This document shows positions 5,516 to 5,682 of a stretch of 5,682 nucleotides of DNA, in pieces. The notes under the pieces are model-generated. The model saw only the letters and a list, made by a program, of their open reading frames with translations. It was not told the origin of the DNA and made no database searches. Each line of letters opens with the position of its first letter. The first letter of the stretch is position 1. Origin of the DNA: B8-G4 sp033720735 (GTDB lineage Bacteria; Bacteroidota; Bacteroidia; Chitinophagales; Saprospiraceae); the NCBI GenBank assembly GCA_033720735.1, contig JAWWBX010000289.1, positions 1 through 5,682 of the forward strand, read 5' to 3'. Made by a program: the position numbers and the translations under genes.

Positions 5516-5682
5516 TCAATTTACAATGGATATTTGATAATGGGCTGAACGCAATCCGGATGAGGTTATCCCTGTCATTGAACTGACCCGCAGGATGACA
5601 TCCGTGTGCAGCGAGTTAAACAGTTCGGCATCGTTGGTCCGGTATGCTTCCATGAAGGGCTTCCAAACCTGTGCATTGATCT
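5516..5682 (-). pseudogene. Truncated second copy of the NTF2-like gene, runs off the window
   Basis: In the frame matching the intact gene, this encodes 54 visible residues and then a TGA at 5516-5518. The first 38 correspond to residues 24-61 of the NTF2-like protein, with one change (Asp51 to Val in HTDDILRV) and one silent change. After SSMTGI the sequence departs completely (TSSGLRSAHYQISIVN, stop), losing the roughly 106 C-terminal residues that make up most of the NTF2 fold. The 5' end of this copy, including signal peptide and promoter, lies beyond the window. It is most likely a broken duplicate, although a short secreted peptide could still be made and its stop sits 4 nt before the DUF6090 start. 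Confidence 0.75.
5568..5682. repeat. 115 bp direct repeat, copy B (right edge of window)
   Basis: Second copy of the segment at 2659-2773, spaced 2909 bp away. The left border of homology is sharp at 5568 (atccctgtcattg is the first shared stretch). The right border is cut by the window end, so the true repeat is probably longer. Confidence 0.93.

Noticed and set aside
5568..5682. Insertion sequence or attachment site at the repeat border
   Set aside because: No transposase or integrase, terminal inverted repeat or target duplication is visible, and the repeat is plain coding sequence of the NTF2-like gene.

Overview
The window looks like a chromosomal or metagenomic stretch from a moderately GC-rich member of the Bacteroidota or a close relative. 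The main grounds are two DUF6090-type membrane proteins with the YAIGEI...LQINNWN signature, a DUF6150-like secreted YKSQAD-repeat protein, and the scarcity of clear Shine-Dalgarno sequences. No phage, plasmid, insertion-sequence, CRISPR, tRNA or rRNA signal was seen.

Layout from left to right: the last 42 codons of a DNA photolyase (+, 1-129); a lipoprotein-like alpha/beta hydrolase (+, 186-1082); a DUF6090 protein (-, 1095-1889) that converges on the hydrolase with a 12 nt gap; a divergently transcribed secreted YKSQAD-repeat protein (+, about 1964-2404), whose 3' end overlaps the 3' end of a convergent secreted NTF2/SnoaL-like protein (-, 2337-2840); a gene-free spacer with several hairpins (2841-3059); a voltage-gated potassium channel with a C-terminal zinc ribbon and an unusual N-terminal extension (-, 3060-4169); a gene-free stretch (4170-4447); the frameshifted C-terminal remnant of a UPF0261/Tm-1-like protein (-, about 4448-4640); a second DUF6090 protein (-, 4780-5511); and a truncated, almost identical second copy of part of the NTF2-like gene (-, 5516-5682) that runs off the window.

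The genes do not form one obvious pathway. Apart from the photolyase they are mostly envelope-facing: a lipoprotein hydrolase, two single-pass membrane proteins, two secreted small proteins and an ion channel. The most notable structure is the repeated order NTF2-like then DUF6090 on the minus strand. The second NTF2 copy is nearly identical over 115 bp but breaks off into a new 16-residue tail that stops 4 nt before the second DUF6090 start. Together with the UPF0261 remnant, this marks the right half as a site of duplication and gene decay. I do not see strong evidence for a new multi-gene system. The best leads are the duplication, the YKSQAD-repeat protein and the channel's N-terminal extension.
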